DNA of 64,000 bases from Melieria omissa. Taxonomy: Eukaryota > Arthropoda > Insecta > Diptera > Ulidiidae. The stretch lies in NCBI GenBank assembly GCA_963971225.1, contig OZ020270.1, positions 30,131,123 to 30,195,122 of the forward strand, in the 5' to 3' direction. Made by a program: the position numbers and the translations under genes. This document shows positions 43,270 through 53,801 of this stretch, one piece after another. How positions within the stretch are numbered: position 1 is the first letter of the stretch; every line of letters starts with the position of its first letter. The notes beneath the pieces are model-generated. The model saw only the letters and a program-made list of their open reading frames with translations. It was not told where the DNA came from and made no database searches.

Positions 43270-45259
43270 CTAGGCTGGAGTGAAAATGGCCAAAAAAAAA
43301 TTTTTTTGGAATATCAATTCGCTAGATATCTCAAAATGTGCCAATACATCAATAGAAAGCTGTGTAAAAATTAGAAATAAATTAAACAATTTTTTGATCT
43401 CCCATCGCGGCTTTTAATTTCACAGTATTACGCGACATTAAAGGTAGTCATCTTAAAATTTAGTTAATAATCAAATACCCTTATAATTACAGTATTTAAT
43501 GATGCCAAAGTTATAAACACATGGTATAAACTGCTTAGGAACTTTGGAAAGATGAAATTTGGAGTCACCTCTGTCGTGATGAGATCCGTGAGCTCAGCGT
43601 CTGTCATGGCTTTAATGACGGGAGGTTCCGAAATAGGGCAGACTGCCCAGTCAATCATGTCGAAGTATTCCACGGCGTCGAAGTTAAGTTTTGCGGGAAC
43701 CTTGAACCTTCGTATTTATTCACTGGGGACTGCGGTAGCTCTGGCCTTCATCGCTCGTCGTAAGCCCAACTCACGTATATGTGCTCGATGTTGCGTCATC
43801 ATGGCCAGGAGCAGATTTTCTGGTTGAGCAAAGTTCGCGTTACGGTGAATAACGGGGTCAACGATTCCCTTGAGTTTACGGCTGAGGTAACGTGACTTGA
43901 CGAGCATCTGGTGAATGTGCCTATCTCCCTCTTTGCATGATGGCTGGGGTTTTGTGCCAAACCACATCCGAGCATATACGCGAATGATAAACGTGACCAT
44001 CGTTGTTAGATTCTTGGACGGTTTCTTGTCGCTGACATACAATTGGAGGATTTGATTGGCCGACGCGTCGTTAACCATCGTGAATGATTCAGGCACCCAG
44101 GGTTCCCACTGCCAGATCGACGCTACATTCACCTTTGCTGATGCTATTGCACATTTCCAGTAGATACCGCTTATTTGTGCTCAACTCATTTGGGTTCACA
44201 TTGGAGAGTTGCTCGGTCAGTTTAACTGGTTGATATGAGGAGACAGGCTGTTCGCTATATGTCATTAGCCGCTTTCCGATAGATCCAGAGAATCCATGAG
44301 GGCCTGTAGTCCCGCCATCAAGTGACTGGAAGAGATTGCGCAAGGGCAGCTCATTGGCATGGAGTAGACATATCAGCCACTGATATGCCGTTTACTTTTG
44401 TGCCGTCACACCCGACAACTTTAATATTTTCTGTCTTCGCATTTCACTCTTTGAAATTAGCGACTAATGACTCATGACTAGCGACTGGCTGACTTTGCTG
44501 CAGCCTGATGACGGAGACGTATGACTGAAGTACGAAGAACCCGGCTGTGCGTTGATGGTTATGTGTTCTTCCGATATGGTTTTTCTGTGGTACTTGTTGT
44601 CGACGTTGAGAACTTGTGTCAAAGTTTTATTCTTGCGGCGATCGAAGAATAGTCCATCTATGCCCTTGTGAGTGTGGTCAAACTGGTCGTCTTCGTTCTG
44701 CCTCAGTTCCTTTCGAAGTTTACTGCGTTCTCGACAGATTATGCTTCGGTCAATTACTTTGGATCGGTCGTTGGGTGATTCGAGACCAAGATCATGCAGA
44801 ACTGATGTTGCTAATACAGCAGCCGATCTGTCCGAAACTCTGGTCCGATCACAAGCTATAGTGGGGGAAGGCAGAGAGAAAGCCATTTTTTGACATTGGC
44901 GATCCTGATTTGGCTTACTTTTGACTGATTCTCTATCTGGAATGTACTCATCGACAGTAGCATTGTCAGACGAGTCCGATCTAAGTTTTTGTTCGCTCAA
45001 TCGGGACTGCTACAATAAATAACTTAAAAACCGCAAACCTAAAGCAAAGGTTACTGAGATTTATTTTGAATCCTTAACTGAGTTGAAAATACGGCTTTCA
45101 CTTCTTTTGATGAAAAACAATTATTTCAATTAGGTGATGGGCGATCAAGGAGATGTTAGAAACTAATACAATTTTGCAGGATTGGTACTATGGACATTTG
45201 GCACATTTCCAAAATACTAGCTTCTAAAAATTTTAAAATCGAGTTTTTCACTCCACCCT
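43270..45259 (-). mobile_element. unclassified DNA transposon, about 2 kb
   Basis: Flanked by an exact 8-bp duplication attgtgca (43262-43269, 45260-45267). The inverted ends share GGAGTGAAAA: 'ctaggctggagtgaaaa' at the left and, from the right, 'agggtggagtgaaaa'. RT coding resumes when it is removed. The minus strand encodes a transposase-like protein in pieces (45000-43464). The protein is not one of the familiar Tc1, hAT, P or piggyBac types. Confidence 0.82.
43464..45000 (-). pseudogene. transposase-like protein of unclassified family
   Basis: Frames in order: 45000-44464 ('ICRERSKLRKELRQ', 'KGIDGLFFDRRKNKTL', 'HITINAQPGSSYFSH'), then 'KVVGCDGTKVN' near 44400, then 44343-44089 ('ELPLRNLFQSLDGGTTGPHG', 'KRYLLEMCNSISKGECS'), 44132-43716 ('LYVSDKKPSKNLTTMV', 'RVYARMWFGTK', 'NANFAQPENLLLAMMTQHRA', 'IRELGLRRAMKARA') and 43673-43464 ('YFDMIDWAVCPISEPPV'). 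From memory these resemble proteins scattered in Hydra, aphids and other animals that are annotated only as uncharacterised. Frameshifts and a deletion after 'GCDGT' disable it. Confidence 0.6.
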
Positions 45260-45610
45260 ATTGTGCACCAGAAATGTTCCAAAGAAAAATGATTAAAATA
45301 TTTGGGGATTTTGAAGGCGTGTTAGTCTATTTTGACGACATGATAATTATCGCGGAAAATGACGCGGAGCATGATGAGATTTTAATGAAAGTCGTTGAGC
45401 GTGCGAAACAAAATAATATTAAATTTAATCCGGAAAAAATGCAGTATAAGCAAGAAGAAGTTAAATTCATGGGAAATCAAATATCATCGGGAGAAATTAG
45501 ACCACTTGCAAAATATACAGATACAATTCTCGGAATGAAAAAACCAACTGACAAAAGTGCAGTTGCTCGTTTCTTGGGTTTGTTAAAATACATTGCTCGG
45601 TTTATTCCAA

Positions 45611-46173
45611 ATTGGAAAAGAATTACTAGCAATTGTTTTTGCCTGTTATAGGTTTCATTATGTCCTGTACGGACGTGAATTCACAGTTGAAAGTGATCAC
45701 AAACCACTCGAAACGCTAGTTAAACGTGACATTGATGATGTAACCGCTCGACTTCAACGAATGTTCGTGTCACTAATTAAATACCCGAATATGAAAGTGG
45801 TGTACAAACTGGGCAAAGACATGTTGATCGCTGACTGCATGGTTCAACTAACAAGGTTATAGCAAGCCACCGGCTGATCGTGTATCGCTTCTGTCAAAAT
45901 CGTCGGTGTCAGCAGTGGTGCGGTGTTGCCGCATCGGTTGAAATGAAAATACCTGACTGAAAACAACTGACCTGAGCACTTTTCCCGTTTTTTCACTCAA
46001 ATACAGCACCGTCTGGCAACAATCACTTTTGTCTGTTTTCAGTTTCTCCCTCTTTCGTCGGAAAATTACAGCTGAATTTGACAGTAGCGATACACGATCC
46101 TACCAACAAAATACATGTGGTTTTTGGTGTTGCGGGGATGCTATTACCTTGTTTATTGTGCCATGACTGACTG
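45611..46173 (+). pseudogene. Gypsy-2 RNase H end, interrupted
   Basis: 'FHYVLYGREFTVESDHKPLE' and 'ARLQRMFVSLIKYPNMKVVY' belong to the RNase H C-terminal half. The conserved 'IADCLSRA' end is split by the P-like MITE 45838-46165, and the sense resumes at 46174. The N-terminal half is lost in the deletion near 45610. Confidence 0.85.
45838..46165. mobile_element. P-like MITE, CATGG family, copy 2
   Basis: 328 bp, inverted relative to the copies at 6866 and 51905. Ends CATGGTTCAACTAACAAGG / CCTTGTTTATTGTGCCATG. Target duplication gctgactg (45830-45837) versus actgactg (46166-46173), one mismatch. It disrupts the RNase H end motif of Gypsy-2. Confidence 0.9.
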
Positions 46174-47760
46174 CTTGTCAAGAGCTCAGCTGCGGGAGAT
46201 TGAAGAAAATAATGAATTGTCGGGTATTATTCATTCGATAACAAAACAAGTTTGTGTATCAGAAGACAATTATAATTGTTATCGGGAAATCATGAAAAAT
46301 GATGAAAAGTATAAGCGAATTTGCAAGTATGTAGAAAATGGCTGGCCGTCATATCATCAGCTTGATGAAGTTAGTCAAAAGTTTCACAAACTGAAACCTG
46401 AGTTGCATGTCGAAAATGAACTTTTGTTTTACAATCACCGTCTAGTCATTCCAACGGAACTTCAAAATAGAGTCGCCAAATGGTTGCATGAGCCACATTT
46501 GGGAATTGAAAAAACCCTTTCACGAGCACGCATGTTGTATTATTGGCCAGGAATGAATACACAAATCAAACATTTAGTTGAATCATGTTCAATATGTGAG
46601 AAATTCAAACGGAATAATCAAAAAGAGCCATTAACACAGGAAGAACCACCAAAGTATCCGTATGAACGTGTCTCAATGGACATATTCGAGTATGCCGGTC
46701 GCGATTTTATTGCAATAATAACATAGATGCATATTCAAATTTTCTTGTGTCATATCGTCTTAACAATAAAACATCTCGACATATCATTGAGGGGCTTCAG
46801 GGAGTGTTCAATCGGATTGGATATCCAACGCACGTGAAGTCCGACAACGTTCCATTTTCGTCAGCTGAATTTGATCGATTTGCATCGGAATGTAACATAA
46901 AATTTAATTTTTCAAGCCCAAAATATCCTCAAAGCAACAGTTTATCCGAAAAAGCAGTTGGAATTGCGAAAAATATATTAAAAAGGTGCTATGAGGCGAA
47001 TGAAGTCGATCAATTTCAATAAAGAATTCTTGAATATAATACAACTCCAGTAGCAAGCATGAAATCGACACCGTCAGAACTTTTCTTTGGGAGACTAATA
47101 TAATCAAAATTGCCTGTGTCTAATTCTCTATTGGTTAGAAAAAATGTCACTGAAGAGGAAATCCAGCAAAAAATTGAAAATAAAAGAGAAAACCAAAAAT
47201 ATTATTATGATCGAAACGCCAAATCGTTGCCTACTTTGAACATTGGTGATAAAGTAATTTTTAAGAAAACTTCTAAAGAATGGAATTATGGCGTAATTGT
47301 GGGTGATGTAAATGGAATGTCGTACATAATTAAGGATAGTTTAAATTATAATTTTAGGCGTAATAGGCGATTTATTGCTAAGACCAAAAATACTGGATTC
47401 GATGCCAGTGAAATGTTGCTGGAACAAAATATGTTGGCCAACAATAAAAACCCAACACCTGAAAATTTACCGGAGACTCGAATGGCTCCACCGTCTAGGC
47501 AATCAATATGTGCTAGACGTAGCATTCCTAAACGAAGTATGGCTAGTGATGAAGTGAATGAGCCAGAGCTCTCAGTGGTTGATAATGACACGTATTTATC
47601 ATCAACGGATGATTACGATACCGCTGATAGCAATGGTTCAGGATCTGATTCAGAAACAGAAATAGCACAACCATCAGCACCTTCCGTGCAAACACAGCTA
47701 ACAACGACACGAAGCGGTCGAGTCAGCCGACCTCCTCAGAGATACGGCATTAGTAATTAA
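46174..47760 (+). pseudogene. Gypsy-2 integrase and C-terminal tail
   Basis: HHCC zinc finger ('WLHEPHLGIEKTLSRARMLY', then 'CSICEKF', near 46480-46610), core 'VSMDIFEYAGRDF' (first Asp), 'VKSDNVPFSS' (second Asp) and 'SNSLSEKAVGIAKN' (Glu). Lesions: a frameshift near 46725, TAA at 47020-47022 and TAA near 47101. The tail (47110-47760) has 'KYYYDRNAKSLPTLNIGDKV' and ends 'TRSGRVSRPPQRYG', a usual C-terminal motif of Gypsy integrases. No env frame follows. Confidence 0.88.
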
Positions 47761-47825
47761 GTTACTCTTATTAGTTAAGCCAGAATTTCTTATCTTAACC
47801 AATTAAAAAAAAAAAAAAAAATGCG

Positions 47826-47989
47826 TGTAATGAGTGCGTTCGTACTGTCATCATCAAATGTCAAACGACCCATCTGACAGCCATCCATATTCAATAAGCA
47901 GTCAAGCATTGACATCCAAACAGTGCACACAAACATTTAACCTGAATAAAATATTCTTTTAAAAATAATAAATAATCCTATTTATTACA
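47826..47989 (+). repeat. 3' LTR of Gypsy-2
   Basis: 164 bp, appears identical to 34665-34828. It is preceded by a run of 17 A and 'tgcg', which may be the remains of the polypurine tract. Confidence 0.93.
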
Positions 47990-48054
47990 AATAGGTCTAA
48001 AGCTCTTGGAGCTAGTGTAGTCGTCCTTTCCGACTTTCGGAATGAACGCGACTC

Positions 48055-48468
48055 TCACCATCCTCCCAGGGCGTGGTATATAGGCCAGTGCCATGCAATG
48101 AAGATTTTCTTCAGTGCCATGACTACTGACTCTATACCTTCCCTCAACACGATAGGATAAACGCCATCAGGACCGGGCAATTTGAAGCTATCAAAGGACT
48201 TGATGGCAAATCGAATGGCAGCTTCATTCGCCACAGTTCTGGCGACGTACCAGTCATGTCGAAAGGCTGTGATTGCCCTAACAATAATTCCATCCAGGGA
48301 CGAATGCTGCTGGGCAACAGTGACCTGATTTCCTGGAAAGTGAGACTCCATCAGTAGACTGAGTGTCTCACTTTTCCTCTCCGTGTAGGAGCCATCAGGT
48401 TTCCTAAGCGACCCCAGCTTCGCGGTTTGGTCCTTTTTCAGAACTTTTACCAGCCTCGCTGGATTCAA
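48055..48468 (-). pseudogene. LOA-like LINE, RT N-terminal part
   Basis: Region between endonuclease and RT core: 'SFDSFKLPGPDGVYPIVLRE' is the RT motif that positions template, and 'AYIPRPGRMVRVAFIPKVGK'-type sequence follows in another frame to 47990. There is a frameshift near 48060 and another near 48480, where the frame switches to the endonuclease reading. Confidence 0.75.
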
Positions 48469-48507
48469 GGATTCAATGCCACTACAGAAATCTCTAAAAG
48501 AGGCCTT

Positions 48508-49536
48508 CTACGAACCTCGAATAAGCCTCTTATAGTTCTTCTGAGTGCATCGGTAGCGCTCCCAGTCCTCGTCAAGATTCGTGTTGAGGGCCCGGTTGAG
48601 AAGTTTTCCAGACTCACGCCTTAGCAACTGAAGCTCCCTATTCCACCACGGAACAGGGGTCCGGCCAAGGGGAGGTCTAGTTGGGCAGGCTAGCTCGAAG
48701 CTTGATGTTAGGGCAGTATTACGATGCTCAACAGCCGCCTCAATACACCGCTCTTTACGAATTTCCGGTGGCGTCGCGTATTTATTCCGCAATGCCTCCC
48801 GAAATTTCGGCCAGTCTGCGTTTTTCGGGTTCCTAGAGGGCAATGGCATTTGTGCCTCCTCGCCGCACTGAAACTCGATATACCTGTGGTCCGAACACGA
48901 TTCTTCGTTAAGGACTCTCCAATTGTTGATTGACCACCCCAATCTAGTATTAGATAGAGTGATGTCAATCACCTCCTGCCTTCTTGTAGTCACAAACGTA
49001 GGCTGATTGCCAGTGTTGTGAATATTCAGGCCGGAGGATGCAATATACCCGAATAGCCGAGAGCCTCGGTTGTTGCATTTGCTGCTGCCCCAGTTTGTGT
49101 GCAGGGCATTAGCATCGCAACATAAAATGGGACCGAGATTGCGCTGCTCACAAAACCTCACGAGACTAGCGACCTTTCCAGGTGGTGGCGCTTCCAGTGC
49201 ATCGTAGGGAAAGTACCCAGACGCAATCACGAACCTCGACCATCCGTGCATACCCTTGAAGCTCACCTCAGCAGCAACCAGGTCCTGACAGCAGAAAGGG
49301 TCAAGACTAGTCACCGTAAGATGAGATGATACTATAAGACAGGTTCTAGGTCTAATCGAATTCCTATCATACAGTACAGTGGCCCCTTTCAACGACTCAA
49401 GGCCACAGATCCGGCCCCTAAAGACCCAAGGCTCTTGAATTGTTGTTATGTGGGGTAGTGTGTGCAGCCGGGAGAGCCGACTACTTAAAAGTGCAGTAGC
49501 GGCTTTGGAGAACCCAAGCCTTAATGAGGCTCCCAT
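48508..49536 (-). pseudogene. LOA-like LINE endonuclease
   Basis: 342 codons with endonuclease motifs: 'FSKAATALLSSRL', 'TTIQEPWVF' with the catalytic Glu, 'IASGYFPYD', 'LCCDANALHTNWGS' and 'SCSDHRYIEF'. The sense continues into the linker that joins RT ('PVPWWNRELQLLRR'). The first Met at 49536 may not be the true start, since the conserved domain usually has a few more residues upstream. Confidence 0.85.
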
Positions 49537-49545
49537 ACAAAACCA

Positions 49546-49818
49546 TCGTTTTTATTAAGTGGGCTCCCGCTGCTTTCAGGTTGATCCTAGACGTACCATA
49601 TGTAAGACTGACCCCAGTTTATTTTCCCTTTCGAATATTTTTTCCGCTACATCCAACTCTTAAGGTGGCTGCCATACAAAACTAGTAATTTTCAATGGAA
49701 GTGGCTCCACACTTATAAATATAGTCAAGTAAGCGAAGAAACATCGTATCTGGCAAAGTACTTAACCGATTTGAATGATTTATTAAAAAATCGTCAACAT
49801 TCCTAAATGCCAAAAATA
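49546..49818. other. unassigned stretch with imperfect direct repeat
   Basis: Between the LOA-like LINE endonuclease and a Jockey fragment. Phrases 'ggctcccatacaaaacc' (49526) and 'ggctgccatacaaaact' (49667) mark a degenerate direct repeat, perhaps the LINE 5' untranslated region. No coding signal. Confidence 0.4.
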
Positions 49819-49828
49819 CAAAAATAAT

Positions 49829-50347
49829 TTTTTTTTATTTTTTTTTTTTTATTTCCCATTTATTTATACAACTGTCGTTGACATCAAGTATTTGGTTAAA
49901 CATTTAGGTAGGAAGATCAATAAAAACATCACAATAAGGCCAGTGCCTAGAGCGATACAGTCAGGATTGGAATTTACAATTGTTTCTTAATATTTAGGTA
50001 ACAGATTTTTAGTTTAGGGACAATAGGTCACATGGTCGATTCCTTTTTAGCCGTCGTCTTGTCTGGTTTTCGCGTTGCAAGAGTGAGTTGATTTCTGTGT
50101 TCTTGTGTTTTTTAAGTACGTCAAAATGCCTTGTTGTTACTTTTTTCACCTCGTCATCAACTGTTGATATTTTTAGCATTTCATGAATGTCGGCGTTTGT
50201 AGTGTAACGGTCTGATAGTGTTATTATACGTAGGATTTTTGATTGTTGTCGTTGTATTTTTGTTAAGTGCGTCTTCTTAGCAGTTCCCCATATTTGCAGT
50301 CCATATAGCCAAATTGGTTTAATAACTGTTTTATATAGCAGCAGTTT
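49829..50347 (-). mobile_element. Jockey-clade LINE fragment, 5'-truncated
   Basis: Flanked by a 10-bp duplication aaaaataatt (49819-49828, 50348-50357), with its 3' poly-A represented by the T-rich run at 49827-49852. The minus strand reads as the RT C-terminal region of Jockey/BS/Doc-type elements ('YKTVIKPIWLYGLQIWGTA', then 'LRIITLSDRYTTNADIHEML' and 'RRRLKRNRPCDLL'). A typical dead-on-arrival copy of about 0.5 kb. Confidence 0.88.
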
Positions 50348-50357
50348 AAAAATAATT

Positions 50358-50960
50358 AAAGTTCAAAAATTCACCCCCAGAGGGTGCCTCCCACACAATT
50401 GAAATAGTAAGGTTGTCAACTTTTGGTTCTGTACGAAAAAAAATCAAAGTGAACTGTCGAAACTCTATTAACCCCTTTATTTCGAATATAATGGTAATCG
50501 TAATTGATTTTCCGAAGCTATCTTCAACAAATTTTTCAATCACCAGCAGAGCATTAATTGACCGATTGCTATTGGCTTTCAACCAAACTGTGAAAATATC
50601 GCGAATTTGCACTCAAGTCTTCACCGAAAAATGCCAATAACTTCCATGCGCGCAAATATGCGCAGCTTAAAATTGTACAGCATAATCTACATACTTGCCA
50701 AAACAAAATATCAAAAATTTTCAAAAGTGATATTTAACGTTTTTTTTTTTAACCCTACTTCCTTATAGTGCCATTTTTTACCCTTTTTTTCGATCTTTTT
50801 TAAATATATTTTTTATTATAAAACCGATCCCAGTTTCATTTATTAGTGTTCGAGAGCAAGTAGGTTTTGATGTCTAGACAGTATTATCTATAGTCCTGGA
50901 TCCTTTCTGAATGGGATAAAAGAATAGTTACACGTTCCTTGTTAGGGTCAAAAATGAATA
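50358..50960. other. unassigned stretch
   Basis: An 88-codon minus frame (50612-50346) has no motif I recognise and overlaps the target duplication at its end, so I do not call it. Otherwise AT-rich DNA with no repeats that I could pair. Confidence 0.4.
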
Positions 50961-50964
50961 ATAA

Positions 50965-51285
50965 TTAATTGATTGGCACGACAGCCCGCTTACGCGAGAC
51001 TAAGGCCTAGCTTCCCGCAACCACCCGTGTTGTGCGTTTGAATTTTGTACGCGGGTGGAAGGGACCAACAGTTTTATGCCGGTTCCGAACGGCAGGTTGG
51101 GAGCTTTTTCATAGGCAATTTTTACTCTCAGAGGTTTGCCATTTCCAGCTGAGAGGACAGCCACCGAAAGAGAAAACGAGTTTCCCGTTATTTTTTGTAG
51201 GTGTTACTACATGCAGAATTCGAACTTGCGTCGCTCTGCATGCGTGTAGGGCACAGCTGTCAGTGCGCGCATTATATTTGAAAAG
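50965..51285 (-). mobile_element. SINE-like repeat with tRNA-type B box
   Basis: The stretch has 'gattggcacgacagcccgc', 'cttcccgcaaccacc', the hairpin 'gccggttccgaacggc' near 51077 and 'gaggtttgccatttcc'. It ends in 'gcagaattcgaacttgcg', whose complement contains a GTTCGAAT B-box-like sequence. I recall similar phrases from repeats dispersed in fly genomes, some with tRNA-like termini. Assignment as a SINE on the minus strand is tentative; no target duplication was identified. Confidence 0.45.
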
Positions 51286-51298
51286 TGAAATTGAAGCG

Positions 51299-51617
51299 AT
51301 GTCACGCAGAATAAAATCAAAAATTACTTCTTTGATGGAAGATGACTTGGATCTGTGCGATAGTGATACGGAGGAGGATTTTGAGGAAGATGACCTTTTG
51401 TGTGAGCCTACAGCAGAAGAGGTGGCCACTGCCGAGGCTGAAGATATAGGGTCTGACGGAGAATCTATAGACGAAATCGATTTGGGTTTGGAGGAGTCAC
51501 GAATTGACATCGAATCTCAAGAGGAACCCGTTTTCTTTTCTAAGGATGGAAAAATTTCCTACGAGATGGATCCGATCGCAACAAAAATCAGAAGTGTGAA
51601 TAAATCGATTCAACACG
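51299..51617 (+). pseudogene. piggyBac-type transposase gene, exon 1
   Basis: Starts at the ATG 51299. It encodes an acidic N-terminal segment ('LMEDDLDLCDSDTEEDFEED', 'DIGSDGESIDEIDLGLEESR') followed by 'FFSKDGKISYEMDP', the usual layout of piggyBac-like transposase N termini. It ends in phase 1 at a consensus splice donor (cacg|GTAAGT, intron from 51618). Joined to the acceptor at 62958, the split codon is ggt (Gly) and the frame continues into the catalytic part. Confidence 0.75.
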
Positions 51618-51644
51618 GTAAGTAAACGTGCCCACATTGACTCA

Positions 51645-52676
51645 GGGCAAATTTTTCATTGCGAGTTTAACTCAGTTTCTAGTTTAAACTTAGTTTAAAC
51701 GCAAAATCGAGTTTTTCAGTCAAACTTGACTGAAGTTTAAACTCAGTTTAAACGCCCAACCTTGCACGGTTAAACGAAGTTTAAACTGTCAACAGCTTCT
51801 GACAGTTCATTTATTTTTTGTTTTGGTCAGCTCTTGCCTGTCGTGGGCGAAATTATTTTTTTACACTTTTTTAGATTCTTATACTTTGTGCGCAACGTTT
51901 TCGCCATGGCACAGTAAACAAGGTAATAGCATCCCCGCAACACCAAAAACCACATGTATTTTGTTGGTAGGATCGTGTATCGCTACTGTCAAATTCAGCT
52001 GTAATTTTCCGACGAAAGAGGGAGAAACTGAAAACAGACAAAAGTGATTGTTGCCAGACGGTGCTGTATTTGAGTGAAAAAACGGGAAAAGTGCTCAGGT
52101 CAGTTGTTTTCAGTCAGGTATTTTCATTTCAACCGATGCGGCAACACCGCACCACTGCTGACACCGACGATTTTGACAGAAGCGATACACGATCAGCCGG
52201 TGGCTTGCTATAACCTTGTTAGTTGAGCCATGGTTTTCGCTTATCAACTTATCAACAAATTCTGAATCGAAATCGTCCTCAATTTCTTTCTATTCGGTTT
52301 GTTTTTCCTCGGCACTCACGCGGTCTGCCTTCTTGCACTCGAGCACTTGTTTATTTTATTTTTTTTAAGTGCAAGAAGACATTCGATTTCCCGAGACGAA
52401 AAATTTGGACTCCGTTTGCTTATTTTGAATTTTTTAATTAAATACATTATTTGAGCGCAAAGAATTTATTTGCGAATGACAATCAAAACAAAAGAAAATT
52501 ATTAGCTAGATAAAAATGTTGCCAGTATTGCCATACTCAAATGACAAATATTTGCTCCAGTTAAACTAGCACTGAAAAACTGCTTTGCCTTTTAAACTTA
52601 GTTCAAATTTAAACCAAGTTCAAGCAAACTCCGTTTGAACTAAGTTTAAACTCGCACTGAAAAATTGGCCCTCAGA
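51645..52676. mobile_element. AT-rich element with GTTTAAACT-type repeats
   Basis: Inverted ends related as CTCAGGGCAAATTTTTCA (left) and CTGAGGGCCAATTTTTCA (right end, read inward), both followed by 'TGCGAGTTTAA'. Many 'agtttaaac' motifs cluster at each end. It contains the P-like MITE 51905-52232. Non-coding. The target duplication is not clear, so superfamily is open. Confidence 0.65.
51905..52232. mobile_element. P-like MITE, CATGG family, copy 3
   Basis: 328 bp, ends CATGGCACAGTAAACAAGG / CCTTGTTAGTTGAGCCATG, with exact 8-bp duplication gttttcgc (51897-51904, 52233-52240). Very similar along its whole length to 6866-7192 and to the inverse of 45838-46165. Confidence 0.92.
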
Positions 52677-52950
52677 GTATTACCACAGAATAAACAGTAT
52701 ACAGAAGGCGCATCTGAAATAATTTTGCGATTTCATTTCTGACGCGGGCGGGAAGCAACAAAGGTGAGGAAAATGTAAAGGGAACCAAGAGAGTAAGCGC
52801 GAATTGATGTATTGTATACGCATAAATTCGATGGTTTTGGGCTTTATTCTCATTTCGACAACAACACGCAATGTTGTTGCTTTCCGCAGCAAGCCAGCTT
52901 GGCTTTACTCGTGCACATTGAAATGGTGGTTGATTTGGCAAAGCAATCGC

Positions 52951-53191
52951 CAAGGCAAATTCAATAGGTAGTTGCAGCATTCTTTGATAATTAGCACAAC
53001 ATTGTAGCAATAGTTTTCCACTTATTATCACTTTCTTAATGCGTCTTGGTTGTTTCAATATTTAACACACATATATTTCATTGTAGCCATTTGTACTTTT
53101 TACAACTTCTATTTTACAAGCAGACCAAAATAACTTATAAAATCCATTGAATTTTGGTTTTTCCCGTAGTGCTACCACCTTATGTGCCTTG
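52951..53191. mobile_element. CAAGG-family MITE, copy 3
   Basis: Ends CAAGGCAAATTCAATAGG / CCTTATGTGCCTTG, with duplication gcaatcgc (52943-52950) and gcgatcgc (53192-53199), one mismatch. It is the same insertion event as 35943-36207, in inverted orientation. Confidence 0.88.
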
Positions 53192-53224
53192 GCGATCGCT
53201 CAATCAATTTTTCTATGAAGCTGC

Positions 53225-53695
53225 CATGGCACAATAAACAAGGTAGTGGCAGGAAGGAGCGAATTTTATTTTTTTCTCGTCAACCTACCGAACGGTTGTC
53301 AGAAAATTTTGTCTGTTTTGTTTACATTCGGCGAACAGCATTGCCAGTCAACTCTTTTTCTGTGAAATTTTAAGCATTTTTGCAATGACGAAAGAATATT
53401 ATTTTTCCAATTTTCGTTAACTTTTATGAATTAACGCAAAATCGGCGAACTATGGACTTAGCACTTTTGCCCTTAATTGTAAAACAACAAATTAAAACAA
53501 AGAAGCTATGTACTTTTGGTGTTAATTGGTGTATTTGTACGTTTTCGAATAGACCAAGTGGTCTATTCGATGCTGGCAATACTGTTGGGAAGAGAACCGT
53601 CCGTCCGATTTGACAATGAACCGAACAAAAGCACTAACAAAATACACGTGAATTTTTTCGCTCCTTCCTGCCACTACCTTGTTTATTGTGCCATG
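53225..53695. mobile_element. P-like MITE, CATGG family, long-armed variant
   Basis: 471 bp with exact 8-bp duplication gaagctgc (53217-53224, 53696-53703). Its inverted ends start CATGGCACAATAAACAAGGT and match for about 40 bp, longer than in the 328-bp copies. The interior differs from the short copies, so only the ends are shared. It is absent from the matching site in 35654-36472. Confidence 0.9.
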
Positions 53696-53801
53696 GAAGC
53701 TGCCTGTCCACTTCTTGTTCTTGTTTGTCAAAAAGCAAGCGGAGAGCGAGCACGAGCCAGCACCAACATGCAAGCGGCACATCACTTTGTTGCCCAACAA
53801 C

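Larger units (their letters stand above)
42766..45651 (+). pseudogene. Gypsy-2 reverse transcriptase, interrupted
   Basis: RT part 1 (42766-43269) has 'LRDKLKVELSQMVKDGIISP', 'GGRLRVCLDPKQLNACIK', 'IFSVLDLSTAFWHMELD' and stops at 'PYGLNCA'. After the 1,990-bp element, part 2 (45268-45651) resumes with 'PEMFQRKM' and the catalytic 'VLVYFDDMIII' near 45331, then 'PEKMQYKQEEVKFMGNQIS'. Near 45610 the sequence jumps from 'IARFIPN' directly to the end of RNase H ('ELLAIVFACYRF'), so the segment carrying the start of RNase H, roughly 100 codons, is deleted. Confidence 0.88.
34665..47989 (+). mobile_element. Ty3/Gypsy retrotransposon with many nested insertions (Gypsy-2)
   Basis: Bounded by 164-bp LTRs (34665-34828, 47826-47989) that look identical by eye and by the 5-bp duplication aatag (34660-34664, 47990-47994). 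Between them are gag, protease, RT, RNase H and integrase in order. DNA transposons interrupt them at 35654-36472, 36540-42015, 43270-45259 and 45838-46165. Gag, RT and RNase H coding sense resumes after each insertion. Without them the element is about 4.9 kb. It also has an internal deletion near 45610 and several stops in integrase, so it is not autonomous. Confidence 0.93.
32481..49540 (-). mobile_element. LOA-like LINE, split by a Gypsy element
   Basis: A minus-strand LINE whose endonuclease (49536-48508) and first RT part (48468-47990) are separated from the rest of RT (34656-33949) and RNase H (33731-32556) by the Gypsy element 34665-47989. The RT sense joins exactly across the insertion at the 'SFRPISMTSFML' region. 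Endonuclease plus RNase H without a long ORF1 suggests the LOA/R1/I side of LINEs. Near its 5' end there is an imperfect direct repeat ('ccatacaaaac' phrases near 49533 and 49673, about 140 bp apart). The 3' boundary is approximate. Confidence 0.85.
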
